Positions 41,427 through 52,325 of a stretch of DNA of 64,000 bases are shown here, piece by piece. The translations under genes were made by a program, and so were the position numbers. The DNA comes from Avibacterium paragallinarum (GTDB lineage Bacteria > Pseudomonadota > Gammaproteobacteria > Enterobacterales > Pasteurellaceae), in NCBI RefSeq assembly GCF_900450705.1, contig NZ_UGHK01000002.1, positions 1,244,970 through 1,308,969 of the forward strand, read 5' to 3'. Under the pieces are notes generated by a model that worked only from the letters and a program-made list of their open reading frames with translations, was not told the DNA's origin and made no database searches. Each line of letters begins with the position of its first letter. The first letter of the stretch is position 1.

Positions 41427-41859
41427 TCAGTCATCCATTCTATTTTGACTAAATACTAACGTTTATTCCAAAAATCCCCCCTAAATGTGATTGTCATCGA
41501 CATAATTTTTCACTACAAATCGCATAAAATAGCTAAAAATTTAAGAGAGAGGTTACACTCATCAAACATAATTTTTCTCTTGAACGCAATGGGTAATTAA
41601 AAAGCTCACACCGTCTTGTGTTTCCTCTCCCTAAAGTCAGCAGAATCATCTCCTTATTCCTATAATGTCTTTTACGTTTTTAACAATAGTTTCAATTGTT
41701 AAACGCTCGTTAAGCACTTGTAAAATAGAATATTTTCATTTTGATCTGGATCACTATTTATTATAGTTATGCAAATTTGTACAAACTCTTCTGTTTTTAA
41801 ATAGGTATAATTTCCCGTAGAAAAAAATTATTAATTTATAAACTTTAGGAGAAATCATT
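41427..41859. other. Intergenic regulatory region before adhE
   Basis: No gene seen in 430 bases. It holds an FNR-like site (41741-41754) and a perfect -10-like TATAAT (41806-41811) about 50 bases before the adhE start. The stretch in between is AT-rich. Confidence 0.55.
41741..41754 (+). promoter_or_regulatory. FNR site upstream of adhE
   Basis: TTGATCTGGATCAC matches TTGAT-N4-ATCAA at 9 of 10 specified bases. adhE is a fermentation gene, so anaerobic activation is expected. If transcription starts just after TATAAT at 41806, the site centre lies near -70. Confidence 0.6.
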
Positions 41860-44487
41860 ATGAGTAACGCTGTTGAAAGCACAGTGAGTTCAGCACAAGC
41901 TGAAGTGAATGCGTTAGTGGAAAAAGGGCTGGTTGCCTTAGAAAAATTCCGCCAACTGAATCAAGAACAGGTTGATTATATCGTGGCAAAAGCCTCGGTG
42001 GCAGCGTTGGATCAGCACGGTGTCTTGGCGATGCACGCTTATGAAGAAACAGGGCGTGGGGTGTTTGAGGACAAAGCCACTAAAAACCTGTTTGCTTGTG
42101 AGTATGTGGTGAACAATATGCGGAATTTAAAAACCGTGGGGGTCATCAGTGAGGACGATGTAACAGGCATCACCGAGATTGCCGATCCTGTGGGGGTTAT
42201 CTGCGGTATCACGCCAACCACCAATCCGACTTCCACCACCATTTTTAAAGCCCTCATCGCACTCAAAACCCGTAACCCAATCATCTTCGCTTTCCACCCT
42301 TCCGCTCAACAATCCTCTGCTCACTCTGCCCGTATTGTGTATGAAGCGGCAGTGGCGGCAGGTGCACCCGAAGATTGCGTACAATGGATTGAAACTCCGT
42401 CAATGGAAGGCACGTCTGCCTTAATGAAACACCCCGGTATTGCAACCATTTTAGCTACTGGGGGAAATGCAATGGTGGAAGCGGCTTATTCTTGCGGTAA
42501 ACCTGCTCTAGGCGTGGGGGCGGGCAATGTGCCAGCTTATGTGGAAAAAAGTGCGGATCTACAACAAGCGGTACACGATATTGTGATGTCGAAAGCCTTT
42601 GATAACGGAATGATTTGTGCTTCTGAACAAGCGGCGATTGTTGATGAAGAAATCTATGATGATTTTGTTAAAGAAATGAAATCTTACGGTGCTTATCTGG
42701 TAAATAAAAAAGAAAAAGCCCTGTTAGAAGAATTTATGTTCGGTGCAAAAGCGAACAGTGCCAACTGCGGTGGGGCAAAACTCAACGCAAATGTGGTGGG
42801 CAAACCAGCCCATTGGATCGCTCAACAAGCGGGCTTTGACGTGCCAGAAAAAACCAACATTTTACTTGCTGAATGTAAAGAAGTTGGGCCAAAAGAACCG
42901 CTCACTCGCGAAAAACTTTCCCCAGTGCTTGCCCTCCTAAAATCCCATTCTCGTGAAGAGGGCGTTCAATTAGCCGAACAAATGGTGGAGTTTAACGGTC
43001 TTGGACATTCCGCCGCCATTCACACCAAAGACGCAGAATTAGCGAAAGAATTTGGTGAACGCGTTAAAGCCATTCGCGTCATTTGGAATTCCCCGTCCAC
43101 CTTTGGCGGTATTGGCGATGTGTATAACTCTTTCCTCCCTTCTCTCACCCTTGGCTGTGGCTCTTACGGCAAAAACGCCGTAGGCAACAACGTCAGTGCG
43201 GTGAATTTACTAAACATTAAACGAGTGGGAAGACGGAGAAATAATATGCAATGGTTCAAAGTGCCTTCAAAAATCTATTTTGAACGGGATTCAATCCAAT
43301 ATTTACAATCAATGAAAGGAATGGAGCGTGTGGTCATCATCACCGACCGCACAATGGTCGATTTAGGCTTTGTGGAAAAAGTGGCAAAACAAATCACTGC
43401 ACGCGGAAATCACGTTACTTATCAATTATTTGCTGATGTTGAGCCTGATCCAAGTATTGAAACCGTACGCCGTGGGGTAGAATTAATCCGTAGCTATAAA
43501 CCTGATACCATTATCGCCTTAGGAGGCGGTTCATCAATGGACGCGGCGAAAGTAATGTGGTTATTCTATGAACAGCCTGAAGTGGATTTCCGCGATTTAG
43601 TGCAAAAATTTATGGACATTCGCAAACGGGCATTCAAATTCCCACAATTAGGACGCAAAGCACGCTTTATCGGCATTCCGACCACATCGGGAACAGGCTC
43701 AGAAGTGACGCCATTTGCCGTGATTACTGAGGGCGACAAAAAATACCCAATCGCCGACTACTCACTCACGCCAACAGTTGCCATTGTTGATCCCGCATTA
43801 GTGATGACCGTGCCAGCTCACGTTGCCGCCGATACGGGCTTAGATGTACTTACCCACGCAACAGAAGCCTATGTTTCCGTGCTTGCCAACGACTTCACCG
43901 ACGGCTTAGCCTTACAAGCCATCAAATTGGTCTTTGAAAACCTCGAGCGTTCAGTGAAAGAGAAAGATCCTGAAGCGCGCGAAAAAATGCACAACGCCTC
44001 CACAATGGCAGGAATGGCATTTGCCAACGCCTTCTTAGGAATGAACCACTCTCTCGCGCACAAAATCGGGGGACGCTTCCACACCCCACACGGACGCACC
44101 AATGCGATCTTAATGCCACACGTTATCCGCTATAACGGCACGCGACCGCAAAAAGTGTCCACTTGGCCGAAATACAACCACTACAAAGCCGATGTGAAAT
44201 ACCAAGACATCGCCAGAATGCTCGGGCTGCCTTGTGCCACCCCTGAAGAGGGCGTGAAATCGTTCGCCCAAGCCTGCTACGATTTAGCAGCCCGCGTCGG
44301 CATTCAAATGTCTTTCAAAGAACAGGGCATCGATGAACAAACGTGGCTTGCGGCTCGCCGTGATATTGCATTACTCGCCTTTGAGGATCAATGCTCCCCA
44401 GCCAACCCACGCTTGCCATTAGTGGAAGATATGGAAGTGATCTTAACCAATGCTTATTATGGTTATGATCCCGCTCAATACAAATAA
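41860..44487 (+). CDS. adhE: Bifunctional aldehyde-alcohol dehydrogenase AdhE
   Basis: It reduces acetyl-CoA to ethanol in fermentation and forms spirosomes. It is 875 residues. N-terminal CoA-acylating aldehyde dehydrogenase with catalytic C253 in FDNGMICASEQ; C-terminal iron alcohol dehydrogenase with IALGGGSSMDAAK, TSGTGSEVTPFAV and the metal-binding GMNHSLAHKIGGRFHTPHGR. AGGAG precedes the ATG. Confidence 0.98.
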   Translation: MSNAVESTVSSAQAEVNALVEKGLVALEKFRQLNQEQVDYIVAKASVAALDQHGVLAMHAYEETGRGVFEDKATKNLFACEYVVNNMRNLKTVGVISEDDVTGITEIADPVGVICGITPTTNPTSTTIFKALIALKTRNPIIFAFHPSAQQSSAHSARIVYEAAVAAGAPEDCVQWIETPSMEGTSALMKHPGIATILATGGNAMVEAAYSCGKPALGVGAGNVPAYVEKSADLQQAVHDIVMSKAFDNGMICASEQAAIVDEEIYDDFVKEMKSYGAYLVNKKEKALLEEFMFGAKANSANCGGAKLNANVVGKPAHWIAQQAGFDVPEKTNILLAECKEVGPKEPLTREKLSPVLALLKSHSREEGVQLAEQMVEFNGLGHSAAIHTKDAELAKEFGERVKAIRVIWNSPSTFGGIGDVYNSFLPSLTLGCGSYGKNAVGNNVSAVNLLNIKRVGRRRNNMQWFKVPSKIYFERDSIQYLQSMKGMERVVIITDRTMVDLGFVEKVAKQITARGNHVTYQLFADVEPDPSIETVRRGVELIRSYKPDTIIALGGGSSMDAAKVMWLFYEQPEVDFRDLVQKFMDIRKRAFKFPQLGRKARFIGIPTTSGTGSEVTPFAVITEGDKKYPIADYSLTPTVAIVDPALVMTVPAHVAADTGLDVLTHATEAYVSVLANDFTDGLALQAIKLVFENLERSVKEKDPEAREKMHNASTMAGMAFANAFLGMNHSLAHKIGGRFHTPHGRTNAILMPHVIRYNGTRPQKVSTWPKYNHYKADVKYQDIARMLGLPCATPEEGVKSFAQACYDLAARVGIQMSFKEQGIDEQTWLAARRDIALLAFEDQCSPANPRLPLVEDMEVILTNAYYGYDPAQYK

Positions 44488-44504
44488 AAAATCACGTTAA
44501 AAAC

Positions 44505-44529
44505 CGACCGCACTTTTAAAGTGCGGTCG
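44505..44529 (+). terminator. adhE terminator made of two facing uptake signals
   Basis: CGACCGCACTT (44505-44515), loop TTA, AAGTGCGGTCG (44519-44529): perfect 11-bp stem, 17 bases past adhE. There is no long T tail, so termination strength is uncertain, but this arrangement is typical in the family. Confidence 0.75.
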
Positions 44530-44889
44530 AACTATAGATAGAATTTTGTCGATGTGTTTACAAAGATAGGCTCTAACTAGTTACTAAAAAAATCAAATTT
44601 TCTTTAAATATTATTAGCACTTAAATTAACAAAATAATCGTTAATCTAAAAAAGCATAAATAATGCCGTGATACGATGTGAGCTAATATTATTTTGAAGT
44701 CAAACCACTATAAAGTTTCCTTTTTTCTTTATCAAATAACTTAAAAGATGATACATCTTTAACACGCTTTCCTTTCTTCTATCAATAAAATGCTAGTAAA
44801 TTCTTAGCTATCGCTAAATTGATGAGGATTTCATATAAATCTTCGATCCGAAGAATATATAAATATAACCACTATGACTAACTAATAGA
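44530..44889. other. Intergenic region between adhE and lexA
   Basis: AT-rich, with no credible gene. The only structure I see is a short hairpin TCTTCG / CGAAGA (44840-44854) about 35 bases past the lexA stop, which may act as a weak terminator on the minus strand. Confidence 0.5.
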
Positions 44890-45525
44890 TTACATCCACG
44901 CATTATTGCGAATAATCCCAACTGCAATGCCTTCAATTTCAAAATTCACGGGTTGAGAAAGATCGACAATAATAGGCTCAAACTCTTCATTTTCCGCATG
45001 TAAATAAACTATAGCACCTTTACGCTCAAGGCGTTTTACCGTAACCTCATCTTCAATTCTCGCCACAATCACTTGCCCATTACGAACATCTTTTGTGCTG
45101 TGAACGGCTAATAAATCTCCGTCTAAAATGCCGATATCTTTCATCGATTGTCCATAAACCTTCAGTAAAAAATCTGCTTGAGGCTTAAACATATTAGCAT
45201 CAATTTTATAAGTACCTTCAATATGCTGCTCAGCTAAAATAGGTTCACCAGCTGCAACGCGTCCAACTAACGGCAACCCATCTAACTCTTCTTCATCTTC
45301 TTCATTCACTAGCAATCGAATACCTCGCGATGCTCCAGCAATAATTTCAATGACTCCTTTTCTTGCAAGAGCTTTGAGATGTTCTTCAGCGGCATTAGGT
45401 GAACGAAACCCAAGCTCTCTAGAAATTTCTGCTCGTGTTGGCGGCATCCCTGTTTGTTCTAAGTGTCGTTTCAGTAGATCATAGACTTGCTGCTGACGGG
45501 CGGTAAGGGCTTTCATCATACTCAT
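44890..45525 (-). CDS. lexA: SOS repressor LexA
   Basis: It represses DNA-damage genes and self-cleaves when RecA is activated. It is 211 residues: winged-helix domain 1-70 ([21 protein letters not shown]), cleavage site Ala92-Gly93 in VAAGEP, catalytic Ser127 (YGQSMKD) and Lys164 (VTVKRL). AGGAGG lies 5 bases before the first of several ATGs. Two LexA boxes overlap its promoter. Confidence 0.98.
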   Translation of the reverse strand: MSMMKALTARQQQVYDLLKRHLEQTGMPPTRAEISRELGFRSPNAAEEHLKALARKGVIEIIAGASRGIRLLVNEEDEEELDGLPLVGRVAAGEPILAEQHIEGTYKIDANMFKPQADFLLKVYGQSMKDIGILDGDLLAVHSTKDVRNGQVIVARIEDEVTVKRLERKGAIVYLHAENEEFEPIIVDLSQPVNFEIEGIAVGIIRNNAWM

Positions 45526-45534
45526 AGCATCCTC

Positions 45535-45571
45535 CTGTTTTTATATACATAATCACTGTTATTATATACAT
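45535..45571 (-). promoter_or_regulatory. Two tandem LexA boxes
   Basis: CTGTTTTTATATACAT (45535-45550) and CTGTTATTATATACAT (45556-45571). Each keeps CTGT-N8-ACA of the consensus CTGTATATATATACAG with the last base changed. Spacing is 21 bases, as in the double box of E. coli lexA, so tight autorepression is expected. Confidence 0.88.
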
Positions 45572-45720
45572 AAAAGAATTTGTTGCAATATTCTTAGTGC
45601 TTTTTGATCTTTTTTACTGAATTTTAATAAAATTTGAATATGAAAAGGAAAAACGATATCAAATTTTTATGTTAAAATACCGCTCACTTTTGTACTAATT
45701 AATTTAATTATGGAATTTGT

Positions 45721-48156
45721 ATGACAAGTGTGCTTAATTTATATAGAAAATTATTAGAATTCCCTCTATCTATTTTAGTAAAAAATAATCCAATTCCTCA
45801 CAATCCTATAGAAGAGCTGGCTCTTAATATTGCTCAACCTGTCGTATATGTATTGCCTTATACTTCGCAAACAGATTTAGTGATTTTTCGGAAAAATTGT
45901 TTAAATGTAGGTTTGCCTGATCCATTTGAAAAAAATGTAATTGGAAACCTCACATTGCCGCGTTTTGTTTTCTTAGATGAAGGAAGACGTTTTTTTAAAT
46001 CTAAAGGAGCTAAGAAAGAGACGATTGCTATTTTTAATAAATATTTAGAATTACACCGCACTTTAGTTGATCTTGATGTGCAAATTATTCCTGTTTCCGT
46101 ATTATGGGGGCGCTCTCCAGGACACGAAAATAAATCTAGCCTACCTAATTTACGTTTATTAAATGGAGTTCAGAAGTTTGCTGCTGCAATTTGGTTTGGT
46201 CGTGATACTTTTGTGCGTTTTTCACAAGCTGTTTCTTTACGTTATATGGTTGAAGAACATGGTTCAGATGAAAAAATTGCGGCAAAATTAGCTCGTGTTG
46301 CAAAAATCCATTTCTCTAAACAGCGTATTTCTGCTACAGGTCCAAGATTACCTAATCGCCAAGCTATGTTTAATAAATTATTGCAGTTACCAACTATTTT
46401 AAAAGCAATTGAAGATGAGGCAAAAAGTAAGAAAATTCCATTAGAAAAAGCACACAAAGAGGCTTATAAAATTTTAGATGAAATTGCAGCAAACGTGAGC
46501 TATGAAGGATTAAGAATGGCGGATCGGTTCTTACGCTGGTTATGGAATAAGCTTTATCAAGGTATTGATGTGCAACATGCTGATCGTGTGCGTAAACTTG
46601 CACTTGAAGGCCACGAAATCGTTTATGTACCTTGTCACCGCAGTCATATTGACTATTTATTGCTTTCTTACGTACTTTATCATCAAGGCTTGGTAACACC
46701 ACATATTGCGGCAGGAATTAATTTGAACTTTTGGCCAGTTGGTGCGATGTTCCGCAGAGGCGGAGCCTTTTTTATCCGCCGTACATTTAAAGGTAATCGC
46801 CTTTATTCAACGATTTTTCGGGAATATTTAGCAGAATTATTCCATCGCGGTTATTCTGTAGAGTACTTTATTGAAGGAGGCCGATCTCGCACAGGGCGTT
46901 TGCTTGCCCCAAAAACGGGAATGATGTCAATGACGTTACAGGCATTACAGCGACAAACCCGCCCAATTTCAGTCGTCCCCGTGTATGTTGGCTATGAACA
47001 CGTTTTAGAAGTGGATACTTATGCTAAAGAATTACGCGGAGCAGCCAAAGAAAAAGAAAATGCCGGCTTAGTATTGCGTGTTATCAAAAAATTACGCAAT
47101 TTAGGAAAAGGCTATGTAAATTTTGGCGAACCTATCATTCTAAGTAATTATCTGAATACGAATTTTCCTGAATGGAAAGAAACTCATTCTGAAGATGACC
47201 GAACTCAGTGGTTTAATAAAGCCGTAGATGCAGTATCTAACCAAGTAATGGTAAATATTAATAATGCAGCTGCGGTAAATGCAATGAATTTAACGGGAAT
47301 GGCATTACTATCTTCCCGCCAACGGGCATTAACGCGTAAACAGTTATTAGAGCAATTAGCTAGTTATCAGCAATTTTTGCAAAATGTCCCTTATTCTGCA
47401 GATATCATTATCCCCTCAGAAACACCTGAAGAGATGTTAGAACATGTATTAACTTTAGATCGTGTTGGTGTACTTATTGAGAAAGATAACTTTGGTGAAA
47501 TTGTCCGCTTAGAACGCAACTCTGCTGTATTAATGACTTATTATCGCAATAATATTCAGCATTTATTTGTGCTTCCTTCTTTAGTCACAAGTATCGTATT
47601 ACATTACGGTGCAATTCAAAAAGATCTGGTTTTAAAAGCTGTTGGAAAAATTTACCCTTTTCTACGTGACGAATTATTTTTACATTTCAGTAATGATGAA
47701 TTAAAAGAACGTGTAGAAAATATTATCCGAGAATTGCAACGGCAAAAGATTATTCAATGTAATGAAAGTATCTTGTCAATTTATAAACCTCAAGTCAGAA
47801 TGCTACAACTTTGGTCAGCTGGTGTAAGAGAAATCTTACAACGTTACTATATTACAGTAAATATTTTACAAAATGATCCTGCCATTTCTCGAGCCACATT
47901 GGAGAAAGAAAGCCAATCTGTCGCTCAACGTTTATCTGTATTGCATGGAATTAATGCACCAGAATTTTTTGATAAAGCTGTATTTTCAGCATTTATTGGA
48001 AGCTTAAAGGAAAATAACTATTTTGACGAGAATCATCAAGTCAATCTATCTTTACTAGATGATTTAAGCCAAATTCTCTGTCAGCTCATATCTGCTGAAG
48101 TCGGACTTACGATTAGGAGTGCGGTCGAAAAAATAAAAGATGCAAAATACTCTTGA
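45721..48156 (+). CDS. plsB: Glycerol-3-phosphate acyltransferase PlsB
   Basis: It adds the first acyl chain in phospholipid synthesis at the inner membrane. It is 811 residues. Acyltransferase motifs: [13 protein letters not shown] (HX4D), [33 protein letters not shown] and VPVYVGYE. It is divergent from lexA, as in related genomes. A short hairpin with a degenerate uptake signal follows it. Confidence 0.98.
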   Translation: MTSVLNLYRKLLEFPLSILVKNNPIPHNPIEELALNIAQPVVYVLPYTSQTDLVIFRKNCLNVGLPDPFEKNVIGNLTLPRFVFLDEGRRFFKSKGAKKETIAIFNKYLELHRTLVDLDVQIIPVSVLWGRSPGHENKSSLPNLRLLNGVQKFAAAIWFGRDTFVRFSQAVSLRYMVEEHGSDEKIAAKLARVAKIHFSKQRISATGPRLPNRQAMFNKLLQLPTILKAIEDEAKSKKIPLEKAHKEAYKILDEIAANVSYEGLRMADRFLRWLWNKLYQGIDVQHADRVRKLALEGHEIVYVPCHRSHIDYLLLSYVLYHQGLVTPHIAAGINLNFWPVGAMFRRGGAFFIRRTFKGNRLYSTIFREYLAELFHRGYSVEYFIEGGRSRTGRLLAPKTGMMSMTLQALQRQTRPISVVPVYVGYEHVLEVDTYAKELRGAAKEKENAGLVLRVIKKLRNLGKGYVNFGEPIILSNYLNTNFPEWKETHSEDDRTQWFNKAVDAVSNQVMVNINNAAAVNAMNLTGMALLSSRQRALTRKQLLEQLASYQQFLQNVPYSADIIIPSETPEEMLEHVLTLDRVGVLIEKDNFGEIVRLERNSAVLMTYYRNNIQHLFVLPSLVTSIVLHYGAIQKDLVLKAVGKIYPFLRDELFLHFSNDELKERVENIIRELQRQKIIQCNESILSIYKPQVRMLQLWSAGVREILQRYYITVNILQNDPAISRATLEKESQSVAQRLSVLHGINAPEFFDKAVFSAFIGSLKENNYFDENHQVNLSLLDDLSQILCQLISAEVGLTIRSAVEKIKDAKYS

Positions 48157-48214
48157 TTGATTTAATGAAAAGCCTTATTAATTTAATAAATTCGCTTAGC
48201 ATCTAGAATGAAAA

Positions 48215-48236
48215 ATGCGGTAGAAAACTACCGCAC
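48215..48236 (+). terminator. plsB terminator, degenerate uptake-signal hairpin
   Basis: TGCGGTAG, loop AAAA, CTACCGCA: 8-bp stem extended weakly on both sides. The left arm reads AATGCGGT (one base off the uptake core) while the right arm holds an exact reverse core. Confidence 0.6.
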
Positions 48237-48252
48237 TATTAAAAATGATTAA

Positions 48253-48492
48253 TTAGAACTCGTAGCGAAGTCCAATTTTTGCACCGTATTGGTTAACGTT
48301 AGTATCTTCCCATCCACCTAAACGGTTATATTCTATGCCTGCATTTAATGCAAGGTTTTTATCAAGACTATAAGAGAATCCAGTTAAAATACCATAACCA
48401 AATTTAGTTTGTTTTCTTCGTTCTACTCCACTTGAATCAGAATTATCGATATGAACAATATTGCTCGCTAAACGTACACCTACATAAGGTTT
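48253..48492 (-). pseudogene. C-terminal remnant of an opacity-type outer-membrane porin
   Basis: Reading the minus strand from 48492 gives 79 codons without a start: KPYVGVRLASNIVHIDN, FGYGILTGFSYSLDKNLALNAGIEYNRLGGW, then YGAKIGLRYEF and stop. Alternating beta-strand pattern, the NxxxGIEYNRLG turn and the C-terminal Phe are typical of opacity/OmpA-like 8-strand barrels. The upstream half is missing. The remnant begins at the very next codon after the TAA of the transporter at 48493 and in the same frame, so a deletion probably fused what was left to that gene's end. Confidence 0.75.
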
Positions 48493-50151
48493 TTATAAGA
48501 AACTCCACATCAATATAGCAAGAAGTTGCGGTGAAAGTATTCGTAAAAACATTACTAGTGGGTATACAGTAGCATAGGATAATGCGGCAATTCCACTATC
48601 TTCTTTAATCGCATTTGCAAAAGCAAGTGCAGGCGGATCCGTCATAGATCCTGCTAGTAAACCGCATAAGGAAAGATAATTAAGTTTTAGATACCAACGA
48701 GCCAATACCCCTACGACCATTAATGGGAAAAGCGTAATGATAATCCCATAGCCCATCCATTCTAATCCTGAACCATTGACAAGCGTATCTACAAAATTTC
48801 CACCTGATTTTAATCCAACAACAGCTAAAAATAATACAATACCAATTTCACGAAGTGCCAAGTTCGCACTTGGTGGCATAAACCAATATAGTTTTCCGAT
48901 ACTTCCTATTCTTGCCAAAATTAGTGCAACGACTAGAGGTCCACCTGCCAAACCAAGTTTTAAAGCAACCGAAAGTCCTGGAATATAGAAAGGAATGGAA
49001 CCTACTAACACACCTAATCCAATGCCAATAAACACTGGGAGCATTTGTACTTGTTGCAATTTTTGCTGTGCATTACCAATTAAATTGATCGCGTTGTCAA
49101 TCATATCTGTACGCCCTACAACATGTAGAACATCCCCAAATTGCAACGTACTGTTCGCTGTCGGCACAAGTTCAACTCCCGCTCGATTTAAACGAGAAAT
49201 CACGACGCCATACTTTTGATGAATTCCAAGAGATTTGATTTTTTTACCTAGTACTTTTTCATTGGTTACTACAATACGTTCAGAACGAAGATCGCCCGTT
49301 AATGTTGAACGCGGCACATCAACCTCTTCACCAATCACGAGTTGCATCTTTTGTAGGGTGTGACTATCACCAACAAGGTGTAATAAATCATCAAGGAAAA
49401 TTTTCGTATCTGCGTTTGGTACGCTCACATTTTCACCACGTTTCAAACGTGAACAAACAACGTCTTTACTCTCGAATCCTGGAATTTCAATCAAACCCAA
49501 TCCATTGAGATTTTGGTTGGTAACACGAATATTCATTGAACGTAGACTTTCTTTATCTTGTCCACTTTCTCGTTGGAAATTGGTTGCTTCTTCGTCTACT
49601 TTTATTTTAAAAAATAACCGCACTAACCACATTGTGAGTAGAATACCGCAGATTCCAAAAGGATATGCCATTGCATATGCCATTCCCATATTACCTGTGG
49701 CGTGATTCATTCCCAGTTCAGAAAGAATTTGTTGTCCAGCACCTAAAGAAGGGGTATTGGTTACGGCACCAGAATAAACACCAAGAATAATATCAAGTGG
49801 CACACCAGCAATTTTATAAAGCACTACGACACAAGCTGCACCAAGCAATACAATCAACACGGCTAAGCCATTGAGCTTTAATCCAGATTCTCGTAATGAA
49901 GCAAAAAAACCTGGTCCAACTTGAATCCCAATGGTATATACAAATAAGATCAAGCCAAATTCTTGAATAAAATGTAAAGTATGGGAATCCAAATGTACGC
50001 CATATTGGTTTGTAAAGTGAGCAACAATAATCCCTCCAAATAATACACCGCCAATACCTAGCCCTACACCACGGATTTTAAAATGTCCTATCCATAATCC
50101 CACCACTGCGACCAGTGCTAAGATACTGATAGTAATCGCAATATCATTCAT
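48493..50151 (-). CDS. yidE: YidE-type transporter (aspartate:alanine exchanger superfamily)
   Basis: A 552-residue membrane transporter. Hydrophobic helices at both ends ([21 protein letters not shown] at the start, FADVGLKSGG-type helices later) surround two regulatory RCK_C/TrkA_C domains (about 190-370, [22 protein letters not shown] and [30 protein letters not shown]). [27 protein letters not shown] is diagnostic of the family. Length and C-terminus ([12 protein letters not shown]) are as in E. coli YidE, so the gene is complete despite the abutting porin fragment. Substrate unknown. The neighbouring ABC transporter is also next to this gene in H. influenzae (HI0035-HI0036). Confidence 0.93.
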   Translation of the reverse strand: MNDIAITISILALVAVVGLWIGHFKIRGVGLGIGGVLFGGIIVAHFTNQYGVHLDSHTLHFIQEFGLILFVYTIGIQVGPGFFASLRESGLKLNGLAVLIVLLGAACVVVLYKIAGVPLDIILGVYSGAVTNTPSLGAGQQILSELGMNHATGNMGMAYAMAYPFGICGILLTMWLVRLFFKIKVDEEATNFQRESGQDKESLRSMNIRVTNQNLNGLGLIEIPGFESKDVVCSRLKRGENVSVPNADTKIFLDDLLHLVGDSHTLQKMQLVIGEEVDVPRSTLTGDLRSERIVVTNEKVLGKKIKSLGIHQKYGVVISRLNRAGVELVPTANSTLQFGDVLHVVGRTDMIDNAINLIGNAQQKLQQVQMLPVFIGIGLGVLVGSIPFYIPGLSVALKLGLAGGPLVVALILARIGSIGKLYWFMPPSANLALREIGIVLFLAVVGLKSGGNFVDTLVNGSGLEWMGYGIIITLFPLMVVGVLARWYLKLNYLSLCGLLAGSMTDPPALAFANAIKEDSGIAALSYATVYPLVMFLRILSPQLLAILMWSFL

Positions 50152-50224
50152 AACAACCTCAAAAACTAGATTCTACTAGAAAATTATAACAACCTATCGA
50201 TAGAAAGAATAAATTAAGATTGAA

Positions 50225-50246
50225 AAATGTAATCTACATCACATTT
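50225..50246. promoter_or_regulatory. CRP-like site in the yidE / ABC transporter gap
   Basis: AAATGTAATCTACATCACATTT-like block: it agrees with the 22-base CRP consensus at 20 positions, with TGTAA replacing TGTGA on the left. It lies 74 bases from yidE and 122 from the ABC gene, so either or both could be targets. Confidence 0.6.
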
Positions 50247-50367
50247 TTCTTGCGAGATGGATAATTTTCTTTAACAATATTCGAACAAATTCTTAATTCT
50301 AATATCTAATATTTTTTATTCATTACAAAATTTACGATAGATAAAATAATTTTTAATAGGAATAATT

Positions 50368-52155
50368 ATGAACTGGTCAGAAGAAGTTCTTACTTCGTTG
50401 ATATGGGTAGCTAAAACCCTAATTATAACAAGTCTCGTATTTTCACTCATCTTAGCAATACTCACTAAAATAACTCGATGGGGACGGCAATTTTGGCTTT
50501 TAGCTCGAGATTATCTTTCACCTAAACAAAGTTTGAAACCCTTATGCTACTTTTGGGTGATCATTTTCTTTAACTTAATTTCTGTGCGTTTGGATATTCT
50601 GTTTTCTGAATGGTATAACGCAATGTACAGTGCTTTACAAGATATGAATGAAAAAATATTTTGGCAACAAATGCTTTTATTCTCTTTTCTTGCAAGTATT
50701 CACGTTTTAAATATTCTGCTCACTTATTATTTATCTCAACGATTCAAAATTCAATGGCGTATTTGGTTAAACCAATGTTATTTAGAAAAATGGCTATCAA
50801 ACCAAGCTTATTACAAAACGCAACATAGCTTGACCCAAATAGATAATCCCGATCAGCGTATTCAACAAGATATTGAATCCTATATTGAAAGATCACTTAG
50901 TTTAGCTACAGGTGTCATTTCTTCAACAGTATCCCTCATTGCATTTACAGCAATTTTATGGAATTTGTCTGGGCCAATGAATGTTGCAGGATATGAAATT
51001 CCTCATATGATGGTATTTCTTGTTTTCATTTATGTTTTCTTCACAAGTCTTATTGCTTTTAAAATAGGCTCACCTTTAATTAAACTTAATTTTATCAATG
51101 AAAAATTGAATGCTAACTATCGCTATTCTCTTATTCGGCTCAAGGAATATGCAGAAAGTATTGCCTTTTATCGTGGAGAAAAAGTAGAGTTACATCTACT
51201 AAATACCCAATTTCATAAGATAATTACAAATATTTGGCAACTGATTTATCGAACATTAAAGTTATCAGGTTTTAATTTAACAGTTTCACAGGTTTCGGTA
51301 ATTTTTCCTTTTTTAATTCAAGCTGTCCGTTATTTTAATCAACAAATTAAATTAGGAGATCTAATTCAAACAGCCCAAGCATTTGGTAAAGTGCAATCAT
51401 CATTATCATTTTATCGTAATTCTTATGATGATTTTGCAGCTTATCGAGCAGTACTCGATCGTTTAACAGGTTTTCATACGGCTATTAATACAACCATTCA
51501 ACAATCACAAATACAAGATAGCGATGGAGAAATTATCTTTCATAATTTAACAATTAAAAGACCTGATAATAAAACGCTTATTTCAGATTTAAATTTCACA
51601 TTACCTTTAGGAGAAAGTTTATTAATTCAGGGACGTTCTGGTGTAGGAAAAACAACATTATTACGCACGATAGCCGGATTATGGCCCTATTCAGAGGGCG
51701 ATATTATTTGTCCACAAAAAGCATTGTTTCTCTCACAGAAGCCTTATTTACCACAAGGAAAACTCATTGATGCGATATATTATCCTGAAAAAATCAACGA
51801 TTCACAGGATATGACCCCAATTATAGAAATTATGCATAAAGTCAATTTAGGACATCTTGTCAATAGACTGAAAGAAGAAAATGATTGGACTCAAATACTT
51901 TCTTTAGGCGAGCAACAACGTTTAGCATTTGCTCGATTATTATTACATAAGCCACGAGTCGCCTTTCTTGATGAAGCCACCGCAAGTATGGACGAAGGCT
52001 TAGAAGAAGCAATGTATTATTTACTAAAAACATCACTTCCTAGCACAACAATCATTAGTGTAGGTCACCGATCTACTTTAATGAACCATCATCATCTTCA
52101 CTTAAAAATTAATGATGACACACACTGGGAGTTAATAGTAAACGAATATGATTAA
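50368..52155 (+). CDS. ABC transporter, fused membrane and ATPase domains (SbmA/BacA-related, HI0036-like)
   Basis: A 595-residue half-transporter. Membrane domain (1-340) resembles the SbmA/BacA and peroxisomal ABCD type: FWVIIFFNLISVRLDILFSEWYNAMYSALQ, IDNPDQRIQQDIESY, YRYSLIRLKEYAESIAFYRGE. The ATPase (about 390-590) has Walker A GRSGVGKTTLL, signature LSLGEQQRLAFARLLL and Walker B VAFLDEATASMDE. It probably works as a homodimer; relatives take up peptides or vitamins, but the substrate here is unknown. Confidence 0.92.
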   Translation: MNWSEEVLTSLIWVAKTLIITSLVFSLILAILTKITRWGRQFWLLARDYLSPKQSLKPLCYFWVIIFFNLISVRLDILFSEWYNAMYSALQDMNEKIFWQQMLLFSFLASIHVLNILLTYYLSQRFKIQWRIWLNQCYLEKWLSNQAYYKTQHSLTQIDNPDQRIQQDIESYIERSLSLATGVISSTVSLIAFTAILWNLSGPMNVAGYEIPHMMVFLVFIYVFFTSLIAFKIGSPLIKLNFINEKLNANYRYSLIRLKEYAESIAFYRGEKVELHLLNTQFHKIITNIWQLIYRTLKLSGFNLTVSQVSVIFPFLIQAVRYFNQQIKLGDLIQTAQAFGKVQSSLSFYRNSYDDFAAYRAVLDRLTGFHTAINTTIQQSQIQDSDGEIIFHNLTIKRPDNKTLISDLNFTLPLGESLLIQGRSGVGKTTLLRTIAGLWPYSEGDIICPQKALFLSQKPYLPQGKLIDAIYYPEKINDSQDMTPIIEIMHKVNLGHLVNRLKEENDWTQILSLGEQQRLAFARLLLHKPRVAFLDEATASMDEGLEEAMYYLLKTSLPSTTIISVGHRSTLMNHHHLHLKINDDTHWELIVNEYD

Positions 52156-52317
52156 ATTCAAAATAAAGCGTTAATTCAAAGCGAGTATAAATAATACCGT
52201 TGGTATAACATCGTATTCGCTTGGAATTAAATGACTATATGTAGATATGAGCCTGAAAAGAATCAGGCTCTATCATCAAATAAATATCTAGATATGTGAC
52301 CTTTCACTTATTTACAA

Positions 52318-52325
52318 AATTTTAA
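52318..52325. repeat. Target-site duplication of IS copy 2, left
   Basis: AATTTTAA abuts the left inverted repeat and recurs exactly at 53045-53052. Confidence 0.9.

Noticed and set aside
48253-48492. A small intact gene encoding a 79-residue outer-membrane protein
   Set aside because: There is no start codon or ribosome site at its front, and the sequence matches only the last part of a beta barrel, so it is called a remnant.
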